A stretch of DNA of 64,000 bases from contig CANPVE010000001.1 in NCBI GenBank assembly GCA_947581635.1, positions 124,001 through 188,000 of the forward strand. Reading direction: 5' to 3'. Both the position numbers and the translations under genes were made by a program. Origin of the DNA: an uncultured Clostridia bacterium. Its GTDB lineage: Bacteria > Bacillota > Clostridia > Oscillospirales > Acutalibacteraceae. The notes under the pieces were generated by a model. It was not told where the DNA came from. It did not search any database and saw nothing but the letters and a program-made list of their open reading frames with translations. This document shows, one piece after another, positions 44,746 through 52,866 of this stretch (positions within the stretch are counted from its first letter, which is position 1; each line of letters starts with the position of its first letter).

Positions 44746-46272
44746 TCAATACTCCGTTTTTGTTATTATATTGCAATTGGGAAGGGCTTCCTTTAATTTT
44801 CCGATGTCCTCATCGCTGACATCGGTTTGGGCGAGGTTTAACGACGACAGTTTTTTGAGCTGCATAAGCGGCGTAACATCGCTTATATTTACGTTGCCGC
44901 TTAAATCAAGCGTGTCAAGATTAACTAATTTTCCCAAATATACAATGCTGGAAAGATTGTTGTTTGAGAGGTCAAGCGTGGAAAGATTGGTGAGATTTTC
45001 AACGGGAGAGAGATCACTTATGCCATTAGTGCTGAGCTCTAATGTATTAAGATTTGTCAGGTTTTCCAGCGGTGATATGTCTGAAATAGAGTTGTTGTTG
45101 GACGCATTGAGCTGTCTTAGCGACGTCATATTTTCCAGCGGTTCTATAGTCTCTATTGCGTTATAGCTTATGTTGAGACGTTCCATGTTTGTCATGCCGG
45201 ATAAATACGAAATATCCTGTAAAACATCGTTATTGCTGATATTGAAGTCCGTCAGGGAGCTTATGTCTTCAAGCGGGCGTAAATCCGATACATTATTCAT
45301 GCTGAGATCGAGTGTCTGGAGAGATATACAGTTTTTCAGAGCAGAAATATCGGAGATTTGGTTGTTGCTGAGAATCAGGGTTTTTAACAAAAAGCAATAG
45401 CGCAAATCGTCTATGTTTGTTAAATTCCTGTCGGAAAGGTCGATGGTGTACGTCGTCGTGTCAATTTTTTGACCGTCGAGGGTTATATAGGGAAACTGCT
45501 CGTACGTGTAATCCGAGCCGCTTACATTTTTCCTGCGTCCGCTTGATGTAATCGCGTAAATAACCACACTGAGCATCACTACCGCCAATATTACGGCTGA
45601 GATCATAATGGGTCTTCTGGAGTCGCCTTGCTTGGGAATTTTTCTGAGCTTTTCTTCCTCGGCGTCCTCTCCATAGCTCAGGTCAAATGTATCGGTGCGG
45701 ACCGTCGGACGTTGGACGGATTGACCGGAACCGCTGTTTCTGCGTCTGGTGTCTGCTGCGCGCGAAGGATTATAGTGTTCGTCGCTACGTGTATTTCGAC
45801 CGGTTCCGTTGTCAAAGGAAATACCCGTGGGTCTTTGTTTTTGCTGTTCTCCGCGCTTGTCCATAAGCTCATCCGACATGGGCGGACGCCTTGCGCCGCC
45901 CGATCCTCCCGAACTTCGCTGTGAATTCGTGCGTGAGCCGCCATAGTTGGGCTGCGGCCCTCTTTGCTGTGGATTCTGCCGTGGATCCCGTCTCGGGTCG
46001 CTGCTGCGGCCGTTTTGATAGCCGGCCTGTGCGCCGCTTTGGCGGTCGTTCTGCCGGGGGGGTTGGGCGCTTCTGAGATCTCCGCTTCTCGGATTTCTGC
46101 CCGCATTTTGGGAATTGGCAGGCACGCGGCCCTGCTGTAAATTCTGAGCTTTTTGTGAATTTCCCGAACCTTGCTGGCGTGTCCCCTGGCGGCCATTCGA
46201 GGAATTTTGACTGTTTGTATGCTTTTGACGTATCACGTCTGAGTTTGAATCATTTTGATAGTTGCGATCCAA
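44746..46272 (-). CDS. Bitopic membrane protein with leucine-rich repeats (SDS22/internalin type)
   Basis: The first ~215 residues are Gln/Asn/Arg/Gly/Ser-rich and look disordered. One membrane helix (about 222-243, ISAVILAVVMLSVVIYAITS) follows a basic RR pair. From about 275 to 495 there are roughly ten LRRs of 21-23 residues, each of the form LxxLxxLxLSxNxISDISxL with the Asn ladder, for example NLNTLELSTNGISDLSPVEN. This is the SDS22-like pattern of internalins and protein-binding solenoids. No LPXTG anchor follows; the membrane helix holds it. The start is TTG with GGAGGAA 7 bases upstream. The partner of the LRR face is unknown. Confidence 0.87.
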   Translation of the reverse strand: MDRNYQNDSNSDVIRQKHTNSQNSSNGRQGTRQQGSGNSQKAQNLQQGRVPANSQNAGRNPRSGDLRSAQPPRQNDRQSGAQAGYQNGRSSDPRRDPRQNPQQRGPQPNYGGSRTNSQRSSGGSGGARRPPMSDELMDKRGEQQKQRPTGISFDNGTGRNTRSDEHYNPSRAADTRRRNSGSGQSVQRPTVRTDTFDLSYGEDAEEEKLRKIPKQGDSRRPIMISAVILAVVMLSVVIYAITSSGRRKNVSGSDYTYEQFPYITLDGQKIDTTTYTIDLSDRNLTNIDDLRYCFLLKTLILSNNQISDISALKNCISLQTLDLSMNNVSDLRPLEDISSLTDFNISNNDVLQDISYLSGMTNMERLNISYNAIETIEPLENMTSLRQLNASNNNSISDISPLENLTNLNTLELSTNGISDLSPVENLTNLSTLDLSNNNLSSIVYLGKLVNLDTLDLSGNVNISDVTPLMQLKKLSSLNLAQTDVSDEDIGKLKEALPNCNIITKTEY

Positions 46273-46484
46273 AGAGCATTCCTCCGCATTTCATACTTGT
46301 ACTTTTGATGCGAACAGTATATCATAAAAATATTAACTCATTATGAAAAATATCAAAACAGTAAAATATACACAATAAGCAAGGTATACAGAACATGGAG
46401 AATACAAACTACCATGTTATTTTTGGCCGAATGGCGAAAAACACCTGTATAAGAAATATTTTTTGAAAAAAATAAAAAAATATG

Positions 46485-46513
46485 TTGCAATTTATTTTGA
46501 TTCATGATAAAAT
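46485..46513 (+). promoter_or_regulatory. Sigma-A promoter for rpsT
   Basis: TTGCAA at 46485 and TAAAAT at 46508 with a 17-base spacer, about 40 bases before the rpsT start. Confidence 0.8.
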
Positions 46514-46552
46514 TGACGTATGCGACTGAACCAGATTAAGGAGGTGTTTATA

Positions 46553-46807
46553 GTGCCTAATATTAAGTCGGCAAAGAAGAGAGTTCTTGTCACAGCCAAC
46601 AAAACGGCTCGTAACAAGGCTATCAAGTCTAACCTTAAGACCACAATCAAAAAGGCCGAAGCTTCTATCGCGGAGGGCGGCGACAATCAGGAGGCTATCC
46701 GTCTCGCTATCAAGAGGATCGATCAGGCTTGCGCTAAGGGCATTCTCCACAAGAATACCGCTGCAAGAAGAAAGTCCAAGCTCGTTCGCAAGCTCAACAA
46801 CGCGTAA
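46553..46807 (+). CDS. rpsT: 30S ribosomal protein S20
   Basis: An 84-residue basic helical protein that starts PNIKSAKKRVLVTANKTARN, the S20 signature, and ends in KNTAARRKSKLVRKLNNA, as in other S20 proteins. The start is GTG with a near-perfect AAGGAGGTG 6 bases upstream. The frame extends 11 codons farther to an ATG at 46520, but that lies before the Shine-Dalgarno site. It is a single-gene unit with its own promoter and terminator. Confidence 0.96.
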   Translation: MPNIKSAKKRVLVTANKTARNKAIKSNLKTTIKKAEASIAEGGDNQEAIRLAIKRIDQACAKGILHKNTAARRKSKLVRKLNNA

Positions 46808-46900
46808 TCGGGTCCACGCTGCATGACGCAGATGACCTTTTCGATGCAGTTGAAAAATTCGGAGACAGGCTGTGCGGAGGCGTTGTGAGTCTCCGTCAAA

Positions 46901-46946
46901 GGCAGAGTGGTTTACAGTGTGTAAACGCATTCTGCTTTTATTTTTT
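46901..46946 (+). terminator. Intrinsic terminator after rpsT
   Basis: GGCAGAGTGGTTTACA pairs with TGTAAACGCATTCTGC (one bulge and a wobble) around a 3-base loop, followed by TTTTATTTTTT. Confidence 0.85.
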
Positions 46947-46999
46947 CACAGTTGATGCGGAAAACTAATGAATGTTGTGTAAATTGTACCAATTATGGA

Positions 47000-47028
47000 T
47001 TGACAAATTGCAAAAATAAAAGTATCAT
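47000..47028 (+). promoter_or_regulatory. Sigma-A promoter for the 53-residue membrane protein gene
   Basis: TTGACA at 47000 and TATCAT at 47023 with a 17-base spacer. The leader to the ATG at 47156 is about 120 bases and AT-rich, with no clear structure. Confidence 0.72.
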
Positions 47029-47155
47029 TTAGTAGGAATATGTTTAGCGGGTATATTTTATTTGCTTGAATAGTCGCGGGCGGTTTTATAAATATATTAG
47101 TGGCTAACATTATATTATTTTAACGAATTATTTAAATTAACAGAGGTGTTGTTTT

Positions 47156-47317
47156 ATGACAAACAAGAACGATTCGCTCAGCCTTTGGACAGTTATAGGA
47201 CTTATCGCGGCAGTTGCCGCTGTTGTTGCTTCTGTCACCACGGCCATGATTTTTATCAAGAAGAAGGAAAAGGAAGACAAGGAACTGGAGGACTATCTCA
47301 ACTATTCTATCCAGTAA
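47156..47317 (+). CDS. Small single-pass membrane protein, 53 residues
   Basis: The frame encodes MTNKNDSLSLWTVIGLIAAV, then a hydrophobic run to AMIFIKKKEKEDKELEDYLN and YSIQ. One membrane helix (about 12-34) is followed by a basic stop-transfer and an acidic tail. AGAGGTG lies about 8 bases before the ATG, and the gene has its own promoter and a downstream hairpin, so I regard it as real. The sequence shows no known motif. Its position just before an orphan response regulator invites the question of a link, but nothing in the sequence proves one. Confidence 0.75.
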   Translation: MTNKNDSLSLWTVIGLIAAVAAVVASVTTAMIFIKKKEKEDKELEDYLNYSIQ

Positions 47318-47345
47318 TTTTGCGGATATCGTCTGAATAAAAAGC

Positions 47346-47398
47346 AGCAGCGGGGTTTTTGTCACATTGAGCTTTGACGAAATTCCGCCGCTTGTTTT
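47346..47398 (+). terminator. Probable intrinsic terminator before the response regulator
   Basis: An imperfect stem (GCGGGGTTTTTGTCA with TGACGAAATTCCGC, several wobbles) is followed by CGCTTGTTTTATT. It lies 22 bases before the response regulator ATG. Confidence 0.55.
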
Positions 47399-47419
47399 AT
47401 TGGAAGGCTGCTGTGTATT

Positions 47420-48100
47420 ATGGGAAACATATTGATAATAGAAGACGCGGCTGATATTAACAATCTTCTCGCCGAGACGCTCAATGAGGCGGGCTTTGAT
47501 ACTCAATCGGCATTTGACGGTGTGAGCGGTCTCAAAGCGGCGATGTTCGGCGAGTTCAGTCTGATTATAACCGATATAATGCTCCCTTACGTAAGTGGCG
47601 ATGAAATTCTGCGCAGGATTCGCGAAAAATGCAACATACCCGTAATAGTCATATCTGCCAAGGACATGGTAAGCACGAAGATAGATATGTTCAAAATGGG
47701 CGCTGACGACTACATCACCAAGCCGTTTGATTTGGGCGAGGTTGTGGCGCGGGTGGAGAATGTGCTGCGCCGTGCGGGATATTCGATCAACGCACCTTCG
47801 GAAATACTGCGCTACAAGGACATAGTACTTGACTGTTCCGACAAGCGCATAGCCGTGGGCGGCGTTGAAGTGAAATGCACAGCCAAGGAAACTCAGATTC
47901 TTGAAATGCTCATGCGCAACCCAAATAAGGTGTTCACCAAGGCCAACATATATGAATCGGTGTGGCAAGAGAATTATTTGGGCGATGAGAATGCCGTCAA
48001 AACGCATATCAGCAATCTTCGCAGCAAGCTGGAGAGGGCAAATCCCACCGGACAGTATATTGAAACCGTGTGGGGCCTCGGCTACAGGCTGTATAAATAG
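47420..48100 (+). CDS. OmpR/PhoB-family response regulator, orphan
   Basis: A 226-residue two-domain regulator. The receiver has the acidic pair in LIIEDAADIN, the phosphorylation site Asp in LIITDIMLPYVSGDE (about residue 52), the Thr/Ser position in VIVISAKDM and the Lys in DDYITKPFDLGEV. The C-terminal winged helix (about 130-226) has TAKETQILEMLMRNPNKVFT and ENAVKTHISNLRSKLE. No histidine kinase gene is adjacent on either strand, so its partner lies elsewhere or it is activated otherwise. GGAAGG is 13 bases upstream of the ATG. Target genes are not evident. Confidence 0.94.
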   Translation: MGNILIIEDAADINNLLAETLNEAGFDTQSAFDGVSGLKAAMFGEFSLIITDIMLPYVSGDEILRRIREKCNIPVIVISAKDMVSTKIDMFKMGADDYITKPFDLGEVVARVENVLRRAGYSINAPSEILRYKDIVLDCSDKRIAVGGVEVKCTAKETQILEMLMRNPNKVFTKANIYESVWQENYLGDENAVKTHISNLRSKLERANPTGQYIETVWGLGYRLYK

Positions 48101-48242
48101 TCAAAGAATAACTCTAATTCAGAGAATTTGAAATCTTATAGTTCGTTTCTTTGCCAATTGTTGAATACATGGCTTTTTGCTGTGTTTTATTGAAGTTTAG
48201 TATTATATCACCTGATTAAAAACTCCGAGTAGAGGGAGAGCC

Positions 48243-49418
48243 TTGATTTTGAATTACGGAATCAATTTGGGACAGTGGAATTCAATATTTGCCGTCCCAA
48301 CCTGTGTGGTTGACGAACACATGAAGTTGGCAGGAACTGCACATCTCAAAGTGCTGCTCTATCTTCTAAGGCACGCCGGTAGATGCGTCACGCTTGAGGA
48401 GCTTGCCTTCGCGGTGGGACAAAAAACCGCTGATACGCAGGACGCCGTGGATTATTGGATAAACTGCGGCGTGCTGTCGGACGCCCAGTCAGAGCTGCGG
48501 CCTCCTCGGTCTGACGCCCCCGCCGGGACGGAATCCGACACGGCACAGGCTCAGAGCGATTCGCAAACGGATTTAAATATGCCCATTCTTCCCGCAGCTT
48601 CAAACGCGCCCGCCGTCGAGATAAAGAATGCTTTTGGACAGGGAACAGGCGCGAGGGTTAAGGATAAAATACGCTATCCGTTCGACGAATGCATGAAATT
48701 TGTCGCGGAGGACGAACAACTTAAGAATATGCTGACGGCGGTTGAAGCCACTTTAGGCAAACAGCTTACACATACTGAAGTCACCTGTTTTGTCACTTTG
48801 GTTAAATGGCACGGAATGCCATGCACTATAGTTCCAATGCTGATACAATACTGCAAGTCTATAGGAAAATCCAGCATATCCTACATAGAATCCACCGGCA
48901 TAGGCTGGGCTGCCGAGGAAATAGACAGCTTCGAGAAGGCGGAGGGCAAGATATCCGCCATGACTTCCAAACGCAAGGCTTGGAACATAGTTCGTTCGGC
49001 GTTGGAGATACCCGAGCGCAGGGCAACCGATTCCGAACTGAAATATTCCGACCTGTGGATAAATGTGCAGCACATTGACATTGAGCTTGTGCGTCACGCC
49101 TATGACAAGTGCATAAATAAAAACGGGAAGATCAGCTTTGCATATATGAACGGAATTATCAAGAGATATTTCAAGCGGGGAATTATTGACATAGCGTCCG
49201 CGCTCAAGCTCGACGAGCAAAACCGTGCCGAAATGGAGAGCAAACGCGCCGCGCGCAGTGAGGCCGCCGCCAACAGCGTCACCGAGCTGGCGGGGGGCGG
49301 CGATGACAGTGGACGTTATGCAGAGACATATGCCACCGAGGACATCGAGGCGATACTTGATGCGGAATGGATGTCTGAGGGTGTGGGAAGCGACAGCGAT
49401 TACAATTACGACGATTGA
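48243..49418 (+). CDS. DnaD-domain primosomal replication protein
   Basis: A 391-residue protein with an N-terminal winged-helix region (HLKVLLYLLRHAGRCVTLEE), a disordered linker (about 80-130), and two DnaD-type helical domains; the last carries YDKCINKNGKISFAYMNGII with the KRYF-type signature shortly after. In Firmicutes such proteins act with a DnaI loader to place the replicative helicase at oriC or stalled forks. The start is TTG with AGAGGGAGAG upstream. The gene overlaps the upstream end of the dnaI-like frame, and coupling to a helicase loader is the standard arrangement. Confidence 0.85.
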   Translation: MILNYGINLGQWNSIFAVPTCVVDEHMKLAGTAHLKVLLYLLRHAGRCVTLEELAFAVGQKTADTQDAVDYWINCGVLSDAQSELRPPRSDAPAGTESDTAQAQSDSQTDLNMPILPAASNAPAVEIKNAFGQGTGARVKDKIRYPFDECMKFVAEDEQLKNMLTAVEATLGKQLTHTEVTCFVTLVKWHGMPCTIVPMLIQYCKSIGKSSISYIESTGIGWAAEEIDSFEKAEGKISAMTSKRKAWNIVRSALEIPERRATDSELKYSDLWINVQHIDIELVRHAYDKCINKNGKISFAYMNGIIKRYFKRGIIDIASALKLDEQNRAEMESKRAARSEAAANSVTELAGGGDDSGRYAETYATEDIEAILDAEWMSEGVGSDSDYNYDD

Positions 49419-49432
49419 CAGGAGTGTGTGAA

Positions 49433-50434
49433 GTGTCGTATTCACGAGAAACCTACGAAACCGCAAAAAACAGATTGGACGCCCTGAGACTGCTTGCGAT
49501 ACGCGAGAATGACGAGCGCCGCAAGAGCTTTATTGCGCTTAATCCCGAATATGCCGAGCTTGACCGCAAGATAGCACAGACGTCAATTGAACTTACCCGC
49601 GTAATGCTGAGCGGTCAGAAGGACATAACCGACGCGGTTGCAGAGATTCGCGACAATAATCTCGCCATGCAGCGACGTCAGCTTGAGATATTGAAGGAAA
49701 ACGGATGCCCGGCAGACTTCCTCGAGCCGAAATTCAGGTGTGGCAAGTGCGGCGATACGGGATTTGTCGACGGAAAGGTATGTTCCTGCTTCAAGGAAAT
49801 TCTGCAAAAGACAGCATACGAGGAGCTGAACAGATCTACACCTCTGGAGCTTTGCTCCTTCCGCAGCTTTTCGATAGACTTTTATCCTGATAAGGCTGAA
49901 AATTCCAATCTTTCACCGCGCCAGATTATGGATAAGGTCAAGAAAAACTGCTGGGATTACGCCAGCAAATTCACCTCTGATTCACCCAATCTCATGTTCC
50001 AGGGCGGCGTAGGTCTGGGAAAAACACATCTTTCGCTTGCCATTGCCGGTAAGGTGATAAGCAAGGGCTACGGCGTCATATACGGTTCGGCGCAGAATTT
50101 CTTCAACAGTATAGAATCCGAGCATTTTGGACGCGGCGACGACAAGCAGTACACACTCAATCTTCTCAAGTCCTGCGATCTGCTCATTCTGGACGATCTG
50201 GGGACGGAATTTATCACGCAGTTTACCACCGCCACGCTGTATGACATCATTAATACGAGGATACTTCGCCGCCGCCCCACCATAATCAGCACCAATTTCA
50301 ATATTGACGGACTGAAGAGAAAGTACGATGACAGAATAACTTCTCGGCTGTCGGGGAATTATGTAAGATATCAGTTTGTGGGCAGCGATGTGAGAATAAC
50401 GCTTAAGGTTAAGAAAAAGCTCAGCGAAAATTGA
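49433..50434 (+). CDS. dnaI: DnaC/DnaI-type helicase loader ATPase
   Basis: An AAA+ loader that places the replicative helicase on DNA. The N-terminal part has a zinc-binding cluster (Cys103, Cys106, Cys117, Cys119: CGKCG, then CSC). Walker A is QGGVGLGKTHLSLAIAG near residue 191, Walker B is LLILDDLGTEF, and sensor-1 lies in TIISTNFNIDGL. The length of 333 residues is a little longer than B. subtilis DnaI. The frame overlaps the DnaD gene with a TTG at 49415, but AGGAG fits the GTG at 49433, which I use. The gene symbol is by analogy with the DnaD neighbour. Confidence 0.9.
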   Translation: MSYSRETYETAKNRLDALRLLAIRENDERRKSFIALNPEYAELDRKIAQTSIELTRVMLSGQKDITDAVAEIRDNNLAMQRRQLEILKENGCPADFLEPKFRCGKCGDTGFVDGKVCSCFKEILQKTAYEELNRSTPLELCSFRSFSIDFYPDKAENSNLSPRQIMDKVKKNCWDYASKFTSDSPNLMFQGGVGLGKTHLSLAIAGKVISKGYGVIYGSAQNFFNSIESEHFGRGDDKQYTLNLLKSCDLLILDDLGTEFITQFTTATLYDIINTRILRRRPTIISTNFNIDGLKRKYDDRITSRLSGNYVRYQFVGSDVRITLKVKKKLSEN

Positions 50435-50448
50435 CGTGACAATAGATT

Positions 50449-50498
50449 GAAGCCTGTATGATTACTCATCGCGAGTTACCATACAGGCTTCGGTTTTT
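50449..50498 (+). terminator. Intrinsic terminator after dnaI
   Basis: GAAGCCTGTATG pairs perfectly with CATACAGGCTTC (12 bp), followed by GGTTTTT. It ends at the VanW gene, which is transcribed towards it on the other strand. Confidence 0.9.
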
Positions 50499-52059
50499 AT
50501 GAATATTCCGCGCCTTTTGGCAGATTCTTGGTATAGATGGTCTTGTCAAGGGGATTATAGAGATTGTTGGATTCCACCTCGGTGCTTATGAGTTTGCCGT
50601 CCTGGTAAACCTTACGCCAAACCTTGATGGTCTTGCCCTTATCGCCGCCTGATGTGGCTCCTTCGGGGTGATCGGCGTTGGGACGCTTGTAATGGGTGTT
50701 GTAGTTGACCGTGTTAGTAACCTTGCTGGTCATTTTGGCAGTAATTCCGTCCTCCGTACCGGTTATTTTAACTGTGAGCTTCTTTTTCGCATATGTGAAC
50801 TTAATCTTTATGGGGTATTCTTTGTTGTTTTTGAATTTAAAGTCGAGATGCCCCCAGTCCACAGTAGCATCGCAGCCCTCAGTGGGCCAGTAGTGTATCA
50901 CATAAAGGTGATTGTGGCGCTCGGTTACTTCCAGATTTGCGTAGAGAACGGCGCAGTAAAGCGTTGTGGACACCTGACATATGCCGCCGCCGTAGTCATC
51001 GGTGGAGCCTGTGGAAAGGTATACAGGAGCTTTCATGAAGCCGTTTGCCTCGGTTCTTTCGCCGACAACGCCGTTGAACGAAAATTCCTCGCCCGGCTGC
51101 ATTATGTAACCGTCAGTGAATTCACCGTAACAGTTGATGTTTTCTGCGGCGCGTTCAACATTGTTGGATCTGGCGGCGTTCGAGCCTGAATAGGAAGTGG
51201 TGCAGGAGGAAAGCTCGTCCAGACAATAGGGAGCGCGCACTTCTTTCAAGCTGACTTCGGGGTAGGTGAGTGTGAGCTTTATTTTCCAACTCTTTGCGTC
51301 CTTTGAAATTGTTTCGCGCGCCGCCTCGAGGTCGAAGTTCTTCCCCACTATGTCTGCAATAAATTTCGGATTTCCCGCCGAATCTGTTGTGACTTCCGCA
51401 TTTGAAGGAGGGCATTTTACTTCTTTGTAGATTTGGTCTATATCGACTTTTGGAGCCTCAAGTGTTATTATCTGTGTGGATATAGGGCTGTAGTCGCCTG
51501 TTTTAATTCTCTGTGAAATTGTGGATATAAGGCTGGCGAAGTCTATTCCGACTCCGTCCGTGCCGTTATGTACCGTGAGGGTATCTCCGTCAATAGTGTA
51601 GCGCGGCTCTATCATCGGAGTTCCGTATTCCTTCGCAAGGTCGTATATGAATTGCCGCACGGCAGTCTCGTTGAAACAGAGATTGCCCACTGTGGTTATC
51701 AGCTTGCTCTGCGTTTTGCCGTTGTCATCGGTGTACTCCACCTGCTCGGTTTGTCCGTCGCCGTCGGGCGAGGCTGTAAATTCGTAGTCGCCCAACCGAA
51801 ACGTGGTTTCCTTGCCGTCAACCAGAAGCGTGAAGCTGCGGTCGGCAAGAGTTTTGGAAACAGCGGGCTGCATGGAGAGCGCGATGGTCTCGGGCGACAT
51901 ATGCGCTATGGAATTGTTCACTTTGAGGGGCATGAGCACAACGGCGAATATATAAAAAATCGCGCCGAAAATCAGGGTTGCCGCCAGTGCGGCACCCGAA
52001 AACAATCTGCTGTCTTTTTTTGCCTCTTTAGCGTACTTAAGTGTGTGCCTGCCGCTCAT
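50497..52059 (-). CDS. VanW-family membrane-anchored protein
   Basis: A 520-residue protein with a single N-terminal membrane helix (about 21-44) and a large extracellular part. A peptidoglycan-binding-like/YoaR region (about 60-250) precedes the VanW domain, which has YSGSNAARSNNVERAAENIN, QPGEEFSFNGVVGERT, GGGICQVSTTLYCAVLYANL and ERHNHLYVIHYWPTEGCDAT, all family hallmarks. A G5-like C-terminal stretch follows. Despite the name, VanW proteins are common without vancomycin resistance, and no vanHAX genes are near. It lies downstream of the SUKH gene on the minus strand, 59 bases apart. Confidence 0.92.
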   Translation of the reverse strand: MSGRHTLKYAKEAKKDSRLFSGAALAATLIFGAIFYIFAVVLMPLKVNNSIAHMSPETIALSMQPAVSKTLADRSFTLLVDGKETTFRLGDYEFTASPDGDGQTEQVEYTDDNGKTQSKLITTVGNLCFNETAVRQFIYDLAKEYGTPMIEPRYTIDGDTLTVHNGTDGVGIDFASLISTISQRIKTGDYSPISTQIITLEAPKVDIDQIYKEVKCPPSNAEVTTDSAGNPKFIADIVGKNFDLEAARETISKDAKSWKIKLTLTYPEVSLKEVRAPYCLDELSSCTTSYSGSNAARSNNVERAAENINCYGEFTDGYIMQPGEEFSFNGVVGERTEANGFMKAPVYLSTGSTDDYGGGICQVSTTLYCAVLYANLEVTERHNHLYVIHYWPTEGCDATVDWGHLDFKFKNNKEYPIKIKFTYAKKKLTVKITGTEDGITAKMTSKVTNTVNYNTHYKRPNADHPEGATSGGDKGKTIKVWRKVYQDGKLISTEVESNNLYNPLDKTIYTKNLPKGAEYS

Positions 52060-52118
52060 TTCAAAGACACCGTCCCCTCCATAAAATATTTACGCGATTT
52101 GTCTGCTCAATGCGAGTA

Positions 52119-52652
52119 TTACCACGCGCTGTCGTCGAGCGCCTGAATTTCAGTGAACCAGAACCCCTTCTCATTGTATGCCGCGCTGTCGCAGGCTCTC
52201 AACCGGCTTTCGAGATCGGCCAGCATACCGTCTGGAATTTTGAAATCAGATGAAAAATTCGGGTTTCTTGTGTTCACCTGCTCTGTAAATTCCTCAAATA
52301 TTTTAATGCTTTCATACAGGGTGTTAAGCGACGAGTTGAGAACCCATACGTAAGTCATATCCTCATGGTCACAAATCATTATCCTGTCGGATGATTTATC
52401 GATGCAGATGATGTCGCCGTTTGCCAGATAACCTATCGGATAAAAATTAAGCTTTTCCATTTGGGCGGCGGTGTTTTCCTCCATCAGCACAAATTCCATA
52501 AAATTGAGCCACGGCTCGGCGGTTTTTGGCAGTCCGAACTGGCCTATTGATTCGCGGGAATCCGTACTCAATCCCTGTGCCGAAGCGGTGGACAGGGCGA
52601 ATTTCACCATCGGCGCGCCGTGCCATATCCGTGAAAATTCAGATGCGTTCAC
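52119..52652 (-). CDS. SUKH-family protein (SMI1/KNR4-like, immunity type)
   Basis: A 177-residue protein matching the SUKH-4 pattern: an N-terminal GLPKTAEPWLNF, then YPIGYLANGDIICIDKSSDR, a DHEDMTYVWVLNSSLNTLYE strand-helix unit and a C-terminal helix. In bacteria SUKH proteins often protect against toxins delivered by contact systems, but orphan members are common. No toxin gene with a delivery domain is next to it here, so immunity is not shown by context. The start is GTG with GGGGG about 12-14 bases upstream and a good promoter. Confidence 0.68.
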   Translation of the reverse strand: MNASEFSRIWHGAPMVKFALSTASAQGLSTDSRESIGQFGLPKTAEPWLNFMEFVLMEENTAAQMEKLNFYPIGYLANGDIICIDKSSDRIMICDHEDMTYVWVLNSSLNTLYESIKIFEEFTEQVNTRNPNFSSDFKIPDGMLADLESRLRACDSAAYNEKGFWFTEIQALDDSAW

Positions 52653-52686
52653 AGTGCATATGCACCCCCAATTTAAACTTCATTAA

Positions 52687-52715
52687 ATTTTATCATAAGT
52701 GCATAAAATAGTCAA
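52687..52715 (-). promoter_or_regulatory. Sigma-A promoter for the SUKH-VanW pair
   Basis: On the minus strand TTGACT and TAAAAT are separated by 17 bases, about 35 bases before the SUKH start. Confidence 0.8.
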
Positions 52716-52866
52716 TACAAGGTGTTGTAAATTTTTGTAAAGTATAAAAGACATAAACTAAAAAATAAAAACACAAAGAATTTCAAAATATGCTATAAAT
52801 TTTTTTAAGCGGGTGTTATACTTAATTATGAGTTTGGAGAATTATGAAAATAGAGGAATGGTGTGA

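Noticed and set aside
50497..52059. Vancomycin resistance locus, from the VanW name
   Set aside because: VanW-domain proteins are widespread and no vanH, vanA/B, vanX or vanS/R set is next to it.
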